From assembly GCA_003503535.1 (NCBI GenBank), contig DOCI01000355.1:1-8092 (forward strand): 8,092 nt of DNA. Reading direction: 5' to 3'. The notes below the pieces were generated by a model. The model was not told where the DNA came from and made no database searches. It saw nothing but the letters and a program-made list of their open reading frames with translations. The DNA is from Planctomycetaceae bacterium (GTDB lineage Bacteria > Planctomycetota > Planctomycetia > Planctomycetales > Planctomycetaceae). Shown here piece by piece: positions 1-6,059 of the stretch (position 1 is its first letter; the number at the start of each line of letters is the position of its first letter). The position numbers and the translations under genes were made by a program.

Positions 1-26
1 GATGGACACGGATAAACACAGATGTA

Positions 27-54
27 GGTTGGGTTAGCGAAGCGTAACCCAACA
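27..54. repeat. REP-like palindromic repeat, copy 1
   Basis: A 28-bp unit identical to 2859-2886. Its core has 8-bp arms TTGGGTTA and TAACCCAA around GCGAAGCG, which can add two more pairs with one bulged base, giving a compact hairpin with a three-base loop. Short extragenic palindromes of this kind are known as REP sequences, and many are mobilised by RAYT (IS200-like) transposases. No such transposase is in this window. Confidence 0.75.
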
Positions 55-90
55 ATATCAGGGAAGTCACAATGAAATAATTTCCAAGGA

Positions 91-123
91 GTTGGGTTAC
101 GCGTTCCGCTAATCTAATCTACC
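91..123. repeat. degenerate inverted copy of the REP-like repeat
   Basis: Starts GTTGGGTTACGC, twelve bases identical to the reverse complement of copy 1. It then carries two single-base insertions and three C-to-T differences (CTAATCTAATCTAC against CTAACCCAACCTAC). Because of these changes it no longer folds well on its own, but it can still pair with copy 1 at 25-54 to form the inner stem of the composite element. Confidence 0.55.
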
Positions 124-175
124 AGAAAATCCGTGCTAATCTGTGTCTATCCGTGGATCTAAATTCTATTATTAC

Positions 176-1018
176 TCAAGCCATCTCGTTCCGTAGATAT
201 TCTTTGAGGGCATCTTTTATGGTCCGAATGCGGGAATTAGTTTCTTCGCAGTATTTACTGCAGTCGAGTACGCTATATTGAGGACGTTTGGCAATAGCTC
301 CGTATTCGGTACTCGAAATGGGAGTTAAATCCGCATCCGTCCCAGTTGTTGTGAATATCTTTTTTGCAAACTCATACCAGGAGACCTGTCCCCGGTTTAC
401 AAAGTGAAACAAACCAGTGGCGTGAACGGTTTGGAGTTTGAGGACTGCTAATGCCAGATCCTTAACCGATGTCGGCGCGCAAAACTGATCGTCGACCACT
501 CGAATCGGTTTCCCTTCACGAGCCAGTCTCAGCATCGTTTTGACAAAGTTTCCATTCCCTCCTCGCCCGTACAATCCACACGTGCGAATAATCAGACTTT
601 GCGGACACTCTGCCTGCACAAAATATTCACCCGCCAGTTTCGAAACGCCATAAACACTTCTCGGATCAGGCAAATCCTGTTCCGTTAGTGGACGAGCTGG
701 CTTTTTCTTGATTCCATAAACGAAATCCGTACTGATGTGGATCAAACGACTTTTGTGTTCTGCACAATATTGTGCAAGATAGCGTGGTCCTAAAGCATTC
801 GTCTGCCAAGCAGCTTCGGGTTCATTCTCTGCCAGATCGACCTGATTAAAAGCGGCACAGTTGATAATGCAGGTTGGCTTCAAAGGATCCAGTACTGCTG
901 AAAATAATTCTGGAGAAGTGATGTCAAATTCTTGCCGTGAAAGCGCATTCGCCTCCGGCAGCAACTGAGACAGTTCACTTCCGAATTGCCCGCGACACCC
1001 CAAAATCACAGTCGACAT
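176..1018 (-). CDS. rfbD: dTDP-4-dehydrorhamnose reductase family protein (RmlD-type SDR)
   Basis: A 280-residue protein of the extended short-chain dehydrogenase/reductase family, the usual length for RmlD. RmlD reduces dTDP-4-keto-L-rhamnose to dTDP-L-rhamnose with NAD(P)H in the cytoplasm, the last step of nucleotide-rhamnose synthesis for surface polysaccharide. Visible motifs are the N-terminal Rossmann signature GCRGQFG (7-13), AAFNQVDLAE (55-64, the family's AA.T.VD.AE segment), STDFVYG (96-102, with T97 and D98), YGVSK (123-127, catalytic Y123 and K127), RTCGLYG (145-151) and DQFCAPTSV (177-185). The ATG at 1018 is preceded by AAGAAG seven bases upstream, a weak purine-rich ribosome site. 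It lies 100 bp downstream of glnS on the same strand. No rmlA, rmlB or rmlC is nearby, so the exact sugar substrate is inferred from family only. The close alternative is another NDP-sugar reductase, or a MAT2B-like regulatory homologue. Confidence 0.85.
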   Translation of the reverse strand: MSTVILGCRGQFGSELSQLLPEANALSRQEFDITSPELFSAVLDPLKPTCIINCAAFNQVDLAENEPEAAWQTNALGPRYLAQYCAEHKSRLIHISTDFVYGIKKKPARPLTEQDLPDPRSVYGVSKLAGEYFVQAECPQSLIIRTCGLYGRGGNGNFVKTMLRLAREGKPIRVVDDQFCAPTSVKDLALAVLKLQTVHATGLFHFVNRGQVSWYEFAKKIFTTTGTDADLTPISSTEYGAIAKRPQYSVLDCSKYCEETNSRIRTIKDALKEYLRNEMA

Positions 1019-1118
1019 AATTTTACTTCTTAGCTTATTAGAGCATTCTGCCTTGCTGGGTGGTACGTCCCAGAACGAAGTGATGGGCGTGGTGAGAATC
1101 GGTAACTATTGAAGCGAT

Positions 1119-2813
1119 TTATTTCTTCTTAGCCTTGGCCCAGGTATCGCGGAGGGTGACGGCTCGATTGAAGACCGGACGTTCTGCCGTGCTCGTGCGA
1201 TCACAACAGAAGTATCCCATGCGCTCAAACTGAAAGCGTTCCCCTTCCTGAGCCGAACTGAGCAGAGGCTCCAGCTTGGCATGTTCGAGCACTTGCAGGG
1301 AATTCGGATTCAGATGATCCTTAAAGTCGCCTCCCTCTGGAACATCGTTCGGATTCTCCACCTCAAATAGATGGTCGTACAATCGAACTTCAGCATCAAC
1401 CGCATCGGCAACGGTAACCCAGTGCAATGTCGCTTTGACTTTGCGGCCATCGGGAGCATTGCCCCCTTTGGTTTCTGGATCGTACGTGCAATGAATCTCG
1501 GTCACTTCTCCCTGATCGTTCTTGATCACCTCTTCACACTTGATGAAGTAGGCGTATCGCATGCGGACTTCTTTACCGGGTGAGAGCCGAAAGAACTTTT
1601 TGGGAGGATCTTCCATAAAGTCTTCGCGTTCGATGTAAATCTCACGACCGAATGGAATTGTTCGTGTGCCGAACGACTCATCCTGCGGGTGGTTGACCGC
1701 TTCCAGTTCTTCCGAAGTCCCTTCCGGATAATTCGTGATGACGACTTTTATGGGATCAAGCACAGCCATCCGACGTTCCGCACGACGATTCAAATCGTCG
1801 CGTAAAGAATTTTCAAGTACAGAAATATCGGTCGTGCCCGGATATTTTGTGACACCAATCGTGTGACAGAAATTCCGCAGAGATTCCGGCGTATAACCGC
1901 GACGACGTATCCCGGCAATGGTCGGCATCCGCGGATCATCCCAGCCTTCAACCAGTTTGGCCTGGACGAGTTCGAGCAATTTGCGTTTGCTCATCACCAT
2001 GTAAGTCAAGTTCAGACGGGCAAATTCGTACTGTCTGGAAGGGAAAATATCGAGATGTTCGATATACCACTCATAGAGTGGACGATGAATTTCGAATTCC
2101 AGTGTGCAAATCGAATGTGTGATTTTTTCAATCGAATCGCTCTGTCCGTGAGCCCAGTCGTATATCGGATAGAGGCACCACTTATCGCCTGTGCGATGAT
2201 GGTGCGTGTGCAAGATGCGATACATGATCGGATCTCGCAGATTCATATTGCCAGCTGCCATATCAATTTTGGCACGCAGCACGTGGGCTCCATTCGGGAA
2301 CTCACCGGCTCGCATCCGCCGAAACAAATCGAGATTCTCTTCGACACTTCGCTCGCGAAAAGGACTCGGCGTTCCTGGCTCATTCACGGTGCCGCGTTGA
2401 GCACGGATTTCATCCAGGCTGCCACTGTCAACATAAGCCAGCCCCTTCTGAATGAGAGCTTCGGCCCATTCGTAAAGCTGGTCGAAATAGTCGCTCGCGT
2501 AATGTTCTTCATCCCATTCAAAACCCAACCAGCGGACATCCTCTTTGATGGAATCGACGTACTCGGTCTCTTCCTTGGTCGGATTCGTATCATCAAATCG
2601 CAGGTTACAGCGGCCGCCGAATTCTTTGGCGATCCCAAAGTTCAGACAGATCGCCTTCGCATGTCCGATATGCAGATACCCATTCGGCTCCGGTGGAAAA
2701 CGGGTCTGCACCCGCCCATCGTGTTTTCCAGATTTGAGATCCTGAGCCACAATTTCACGAATGAAATCGAGTGGCTTGGCAGGAGTATCATCTGTATTAT
2801 TTTCCGCTGACAT
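1119..2813 (-). CDS. glnS: glutaminyl-tRNA synthetase
   Basis: A 564-residue class Ic aminoacyl-tRNA synthetase that charges tRNA-Gln with glutamine using ATP; E. coli GlnRS is of similar length (about 554). The Rossmann catalytic domain carries HIGH at 48-51 within [14 protein letters not shown], the DDTNPTKEE segment (74-82) and the KMSKS-equivalent VMSKRK (273-278), which is the GlnRS rather than the GluRS form. [10 protein letters not shown] (289-298) and [14 protein letters not shown] follow. From about residue 350 the two beta-barrel anticodon-binding domains continue to a typical GlnRS C-terminus ([20 protein letters not shown]). The ATG at 2813 has an AAGGA at 2826-2822, eight bases upstream, which supports this start. 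Direct charging by GlnRS is not universal in bacteria, as many use GluRS plus GatCAB amidotransferase, and bacterial GlnRS is considered to derive from eukaryotes. The gene appears intact. Confidence 0.97.
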   Translation of the reverse strand: MSAENNTDDTPAKPLDFIREIVAQDLKSGKHDGRVQTRFPPEPNGYLHIGHAKAICLNFGIAKEFGGRCNLRFDDTNPTKEETEYVDSIKEDVRWLGFEWDEEHYASDYFDQLYEWAEALIQKGLAYVDSGSLDEIRAQRGTVNEPGTPSPFRERSVEENLDLFRRMRAGEFPNGAHVLRAKIDMAAGNMNLRDPIMYRILHTHHHRTGDKWCLYPIYDWAHGQSDSIEKITHSICTLEFEIHRPLYEWYIEHLDIFPSRQYEFARLNLTYMVMSKRKLLELVQAKLVEGWDDPRMPTIAGIRRRGYTPESLRNFCHTIGVTKYPGTTDISVLENSLRDDLNRRAERRMAVLDPIKVVITNYPEGTSEELEAVNHPQDESFGTRTIPFGREIYIEREDFMEDPPKKFFRLSPGKEVRMRYAYFIKCEEVIKNDQGEVTEIHCTYDPETKGGNAPDGRKVKATLHWVTVADAVDAEVRLYDHLFEVENPNDVPEGGDFKDHLNPNSLQVLEHAKLEPLLSSAQEGERFQFERMGYFCCDRTSTAERPVFNRAVTLRDTWAKAKKK

Positions 2814-2821
2814 CGTGCGTG

Positions 2822-2826
2822 TCCTT
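2822..2826 (-). promoter_or_regulatory. Shine-Dalgarno site of glnS
   Basis: On the minus strand this reads AAGGA, eight bases before the ATG at 2813. It supports the annotated GlnRS start. Confidence 0.55.
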
Positions 2827-2842
2827 ACGCGAATTGAAAGGT

Positions 2843-2855
2843 TATTGAGTCAATA
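2843..2855. promoter_or_regulatory. 13-bp perfect palindrome upstream of glnS
   Basis: TATTGAGTCAATA is a perfect odd palindrome (six-base arms around a G) about 30 bp upstream of the glnS start and directly beside the REP-like copy. It could be a protein-binding site, but a 13-bp palindrome in AT-rich intergenic DNA may arise by chance. I found no convincing -35/-10 pair for glnS in this 137-bp gap. Confidence 0.2.
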
Positions 2856-2858
2856 GTC

Positions 2859-2886
2859 GGTTGGGTTAGCGAAGCGTAACCCAACA
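2859..2886. repeat. REP-like palindromic repeat, copy 2
   Basis: Identical over all 28 bases, and in the same orientation, to 27-54. It sits in the 137-bp gap between the DUF4432-like gene stop and the glnS start, so it is probably transcribed in the glnS leader or in a read-through mRNA. On the minus strand the hairpin is followed by CCGACTATTG rather than a T-run, so it does not look like an intrinsic terminator. An effect on mRNA stability is possible but not shown. Confidence 0.75.
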
Positions 2887-2950
2887 CAGATTAACTGGCT
2901 TGAATAGGGGTGAATAAATAGTAACAAATTCTGCCGTTCAGCAGTCTCCA

Positions 2951-4129
2951 TCACTGATCACCCGAGATGCCCTTGACCAGATTACGATCAATCTGCAATT
3001 CAGCTTGCGATTGCAACTGTGTAATTTGATCCAGTTTACTGGAGATCCTGTTTGAATCAGTCAATACAGACAGTTTCATCGAAGCTTGCCAGTTGGCTCC
3101 TGCTGCCAGTTTGACGATGCGTCCTTCCCGACGTTCCTGGGCTTTGAAGTTGGGGTAATTTGTCCCCGGCTCCAGGCCTGTGCAGTAACCATCCGCCAGT
3201 GATTGTGTGTTTTTCCAGATCGTCAGGCAGGGCAGGGCAGCCGTCTCAAAATCCAGACTGACCGCTTCTGTCTGACTGGAATTCGTCAGTAGAACAGGAG
3301 TGAATCCGTCGCTATCGGAAATTGGATTGCAGAAGAAGGCTTCCTCGGCATAACCAGTGGTCGGTTCGCGATATGTGGAATAGGTATCGAGTTCTTCGGT
3401 GGCGCGAGCGTCACGAGGCGTGAGTCTTTTCAGGGGAGCATGCCAGGTACTCCCCTCTTCAAGAATGGGACTGCCGATATTAATGTGATACAGCAATTGC
3501 AACTCGGCCCCGCGTCCAGAACGATTGGTCACAGAATCTGTGATTGTGACTTCGTGAGAATTGAGAGCTGTTCGGTATTCTGAAACTAATTCGAGATGTT
3601 GCCCAAACAGGGTCGCTTCCGAGACTGTCCCTCGAACGACAATTTCAGTTTTACCATCGGATTCAATCAATTGAAATGTCACTGAAGTCGCCGGAAGATT
3701 GGCAATTCGACCGTGGAGTGTGATGTCCGATTCAATCGCTCCTGCGGTTTCGTCGATACCGGGAGGACCGTTGGAAGTGAGCCCGCATCGGGTCACCAGT
3801 TCGTTAAAGCCATCCAGCCATCCCAGTTTGTTGCGACTTTTCAGGTCGACGAAAGCAGGATGAACGGGCTGTTTGACCGGGGAATCCCAACCGACACGTA
3901 AGTCTCCCGCTTGAATCTTCCACAGACCCATGCCACGTGTTGGCAAGATGAAAAGTGACTGTGCGCCATTATTGACTTCGATCACTTCGACACCCGCTGA
4001 GAGCCCAGCTTTCATGGTCGTTTTTGTGACAAACCAGCCTTCAGGAGAGCCATCGATTTCTGCAGAAGTCATTTTAAGATTCGCTTCCGCTTGTTCTCCA
4101 CACAGTTCCCAAATTTCTGATTCAGACAT
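2951..4129 (-). CDS. DUF4432-like protein, putative aldose 1-epimerase fold
   Basis: A 392-residue protein from the ATG at 4129, resembling the DUF4432 family of the galactose-mutarotase-like superfamily. These are beta-sandwich proteins thought to bind or epimerise sugars; the substrate is unknown. Family-like segments in 392-residue numbering are ILPTRGMGLW (61-70), RCGLTSNGPPG (114-124), LHGRI (138-142, H139), LLYHINIGSPIL (212-223, H215) and CTGLEPGTNYPN (316-327, E320). The two His and one Glu resemble the catalytic set of aldose epimerases; assigning them that role is inference. The reading frame is open to a GTG at 4219, but that 30-residue extension runs through a strong stem-loop (4165-4208) and has no family character, so the ATG is preferred although no Shine-Dalgarno site precedes it. 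No signal peptide is evident, so it is probably cytoplasmic. No sugar-metabolism gene adjoins it. Confidence 0.75.
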   Translation of the reverse strand: MSESEIWELCGEQAEANLKMTSAEIDGSPEGWFVTKTTMKAGLSAGVEVIEVNNGAQSLFILPTRGMGLWKIQAGDLRVGWDSPVKQPVHPAFVDLKSRNKLGWLDGFNELVTRCGLTSNGPPGIDETAGAIESDITLHGRIANLPATSVTFQLIESDGKTEIVVRGTVSEATLFGQHLELVSEYRTALNSHEVTITDSVTNRSGRGAELQLLYHINIGSPILEEGSTWHAPLKRLTPRDARATEELDTYSTYREPTTGYAEEAFFCNPISDSDGFTPVLLTNSSQTEAVSLDFETAALPCLTIWKNTQSLADGYCTGLEPGTNYPNFKAQERREGRIVKLAAGANWQASMKLSVLTDSNRISSKLDQITQLQSQAELQIDRNLVKGISGDQ

Positions 4130-4164
4130 AAGAGCGATACTTTTTACAGGGAAACTATTGAAAT

Positions 4165-4208
4165 CGCTCGGACGTTTCAATCTCAATGAAATTGAAAACG
4201 TCCGAGCG
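4165..4208. terminator. strong intergenic stem-loop, terminator-like
   Basis: The arms at 4165-4181 and 4191-4208 form a 13-bp perfect stem (CGCTCGGACGTTT with AAACGTCCGAGCG), then a bulged A, then four more pairs around a nine-base loop. On the minus strand it begins 34 bp after the adaptor stop codon and ends 36 bp before the preferred start of the DUF4432-like gene. The downstream sequence on that strand, ATTTCAATAGTTTCCC, is only moderately T-rich. It could be a terminator for the adaptor gene, a processing or stability hairpin, or a small palindromic repeat. The structure is seen; the function is inferred. Confidence 0.5.
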
Positions 4209-4241
4209 AATATATTCACATTGAATTTGAACGATCTGGAT

Positions 4242-5771
4242 TTACTTCGTGGGAGCTTTCTTCAGAATTTCATCCCCAACTTTCAATCCTTCGAGGATTT
4301 CCTGTTTCTTGTCTCTTTCCAAGCCAAGCGTAATGGGTTGCTTCCTGGGTTTATCACCAGCAATCCAGACATACGGGCCATCCTGTTCGCTAAATTCATC
4401 CTGATGAATCACAGATGTCGGAATCATGATCGCTTCAGCAGATTTTTTAATGCGGATTTTAGCATCGCATGTCATTCCCGGAACCAGTCCGTCATTATCG
4501 GCATCGGCTCGTCGCAAACGTAACGTGGCTTTGTATTTCCCATCACTTTGTGCGACCGAATCCACTTCAACAACCTGAGCATACATTTGGCCGTTGAGCA
4601 TAGATTTCGGTTTGACGATCGCCAATTGTCCAGATTCCACTTCTGCCAGTTGCTCTTCAGTCAAATCTGCCACAACGGAGAGGAGGTCAGGATCGACAAC
4701 GGTCATTAGAACACTGTTGGCAGAAACCGATCCCCCGGGAATCAATTGCTTCTCCCGAGTACTGATTTCCGACCATTTTCCAAGTTTTTCCTGTCCATAA
4801 AAAACGATTCCAGAACGCGGAGCCAGGATGGTCATGCCTTTGCGGTCGGCTTTCATTTCGGCCAGTTTTTCTTTGCTCTCCGCAAGATCGCGCTGCATCT
4901 GTTCGATGTCGAGTTCTTTTTTCTGAATCATCATTGGTAAAGAGACAACCGTTTTAGCCTGTGTTAAAGCGGCTCGGGCTTGAGAGTCGATCATTCCCTG
5001 TTTTTCGCGAGGAATTAATGCTTCAATCAAACGATCACGACGAAGTTTCGCCCGCTCGACCGAACGCTTAGCCATTTCAGCATCTCGCTTGGCTCTGAGC
5101 AGGACAATTTCCTCGGTCTGCTCAGTCAGATCATCGGCTTCATACATCTGTGTCAGCTGATTAAGTTCCTCCTGAGCATATTCCAGTTGATACTCAGAAA
5201 ACTTCAGATTCAATTCAGCCGATTTCAGATCTTCCTGTTCCTGCACATTCAAATAATAGTCCAGGTTGTCTTTGGCTTCTTCTGCATTGCGATTGGCTTG
5301 CTCAAGATCCATTGCTGTCGATTCCTTAAGGAATCGAAGTTCATCGGTTGCCATACGTAAAGATAGAGTCGTTGTGACCAATGACTTTTCCGCTTTGTCG
5401 ATGGCTTTATCGAGATCTTCGGTTTCCAAGACGATCAACGGGTCTCCCTCCATCACGGTTTCGCCATGCTCAACAGCATCGACAACCTTAAGAGTTGTCC
5501 AGGCTTTGGGAGTCAGAATAATTTGATCCGCATCAAGCCCAACGAAAATTCCCGTTGTGCTAACCGTGGGTAGAAACTCGGTTGTTTCGACTTTGATGGT
5601 TGTGGGTTCGGCTGCAATTGCTGCATCATCAGCTTCTTTCGCGTTCTCGACAACTTCTTCATCGGCCCGCAGGAGATTGGCTTGTTGCGATTCCAGAACT
5701 GTATAGCCGAGGAGGAGTAAGAGGAGAGGGCAGAAAGTGTTTAGAAAAGATCGTTTCGGTGTCATTCGCAT
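4242..5771 (-). CDS. HlyD/RND-type periplasmic adaptor (membrane fusion) protein
   Basis: A 509-residue secreted adaptor. Such proteins link an inner-membrane pump (RND, MFS or ABC type) to an outer-membrane channel. A signal-type N-terminus is visible: basic MRMTPKR, then a hydrophobic stretch (9-26), with possible cleavage near LRA/DEE (36/37); there is no lipobox cysteine. Domains in order: first lipoyl-like half (about 70-118, with VVDAVEHGETVMEGDPLIVLE), a very long charged heptad-like helical region (about 119-310), second lipoyl half (LAPRSGIVFYG, 316-326, to IPGGSVSANSVLMTV, 344-358), beta-barrel (about 359-442, with LVPGMTCDAKIRI, 429-441) and a membrane-proximal domain (about 446-503). 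The ATG has AGGAG six bases upstream. No transporter or outer-membrane factor gene is in the window, and the adjacent upstream gene is the divergent mutS, so the partner is unknown. Confidence 0.88.
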   Translation of the reverse strand: MRMTPKRSFLNTFCPLLLLLLGYTVLESQQANLLRADEEVVENAKEADDAAIAAEPTTIKVETTEFLPTVSTTGIFVGLDADQIILTPKAWTTLKVVDAVEHGETVMEGDPLIVLETEDLDKAIDKAEKSLVTTTLSLRMATDELRFLKESTAMDLEQANRNAEEAKDNLDYYLNVQEQEDLKSAELNLKFSEYQLEYAQEELNQLTQMYEADDLTEQTEEIVLLRAKRDAEMAKRSVERAKLRRDRLIEALIPREKQGMIDSQARAALTQAKTVVSLPMMIQKKELDIEQMQRDLAESKEKLAEMKADRKGMTILAPRSGIVFYGQEKLGKWSEISTREKQLIPGGSVSANSVLMTVVDPDLLSVVADLTEEQLAEVESGQLAIVKPKSMLNGQMYAQVVEVDSVAQSDGKYKATLRLRRADADNDGLVPGMTCDAKIRIKKSAEAIMIPTSVIHQDEFSEQDGPYVWIAGDKPRKQPITLGLERDKKQEILEGLKVGDEILKKAPTK

Positions 5772-5777
5772 CGTGCG

Positions 5778-5782
5778 CTCCT
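5778..5782 (-). promoter_or_regulatory. Shine-Dalgarno site of the adaptor gene
   Basis: On the minus strand this reads AGGAG, six bases before the ATG at 5771. It is the strongest ribosome site in the window and fixes the adaptor start. Confidence 0.75.
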
Positions 5783-5990
5783 GTGAAACTCTATCTATAT
5801 GTCAAACTGAGAATGTTTTGTCTCGATGGCAATTGAAATTATTATTAAGTGGGTGTGCTTCTTAAAATGTTTGTATCCAACTGCCAGACTCCATTTGTTT
5901 AATGAGCAGAAGTTGAATTCTAGCAAATCGATCATTCAGAATTCTACCCAGTTTTGAACTTTAGCGACTTCGGTCAGACGCTGCCAGAGA

Positions 5991-6020
5991 GTGACAATCT
6001 TCGGACAAACCTGATATGCT
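5991..6020 (+). promoter_or_regulatory. candidate sigma70-type promoter for mutS
   Basis: GTGACA (5991-5996, 5 of 6 to TTGACA) is followed after an 18-bp spacer by TATGCT (6015-6020, 4 of 6 to TATAAT), with a TGA giving an extended -10 (TGN). This would start transcription near 6027 and give a leader of roughly 33 nt before the mutS ATG. The match is by eye, and planctomycete promoter preferences are less well known than those of E. coli. Confidence 0.4.
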
Positions 6021-6059
6021 AAGCAGTTCAAATTAGGCGACCCGAATTAACAATCGAGA

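Larger units (their letters stand above)
1..159. repeat. MITE-like composite element with nested inverted repeats (left end possibly beyond window)
   Basis: Seen directly: the outer arms are inverted repeats. Positions 1-23 reverse-complemented match 139-159, with 16 of 17 bases identical over the inner part (ATCTGTGT[T/C]TATCCGTG) followed by a small indel. Inside these lie a second inverted pair, a REP-like palindrome at 27-54 and a degenerate inverted copy at 91-123, with about 36 bp of unrelated sequence (55-90) between. No ORF is present, so it could only move with a transposase supplied elsewhere. It ends 16 bp from the stop codon of the RmlD-type gene, so it lies in that gene's 3' flank. 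The element touches position 1, so its true left boundary and any target duplication cannot be seen. Calling it a MITE is inference from structure. A composite of independently inserted small repeats is the alternative. Confidence 0.6.
5772..6059. other. divergent intergenic region between adaptor gene and mutS
   Basis: This 288-bp gap must hold the promoters for both directions. I see a candidate mutS promoter (listed separately). For the leftward adaptor gene I see only AT-rich stretches (for example 5837-5850) and no -35/-10 pair I would defend. A direct repeat GAATTCTA occurs at 5915-5922 and 5939-5946, 24 bp apart, which may be chance. There is no RNA gene or ORF of substance. Confidence 0.6.

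Noticed and set aside
1056..1073. Short inverted repeat CTGGG / CCCAG between glnS and the RmlD-type gene
   Set aside because: The stem has only five pairs and no T-run follows on the minus strand, so it cannot be supported as a terminator.
1863..2810. 315-codon open frame on the plus strand
   Set aside because: It lies wholly antisense to glnS, whose protein is conserved from end to end. The translated product has no recognisable family character and is best explained as a codon-bias shadow.
2814..2950. Promoter for glnS
   Set aside because: TTGTTA and TTGACT occur on the minus strand, but neither has an acceptable -10 at a suitable distance, so no call was made.
4130..4219. GTG start extending the DUF4432-like protein by 30 residues
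   Set aside because: The extension is encoded largely by the stem-loop and has no Shine-Dalgarno site or family similarity. The ATG at 4129 gives a normal N-terminus.
3930..4523. 197-codon open frame on the plus strand
   Set aside because: It spans the antisense of two real genes and the intergenic stem-loop, with no sensible protein character.
5915..5946. Direct repeat GAATTCTA, two copies 24 bp apart, as an operator
   Set aside because: The copies are short and contain a common 6-bp palindrome. With no further flank similarity, chance is a sufficient explanation.
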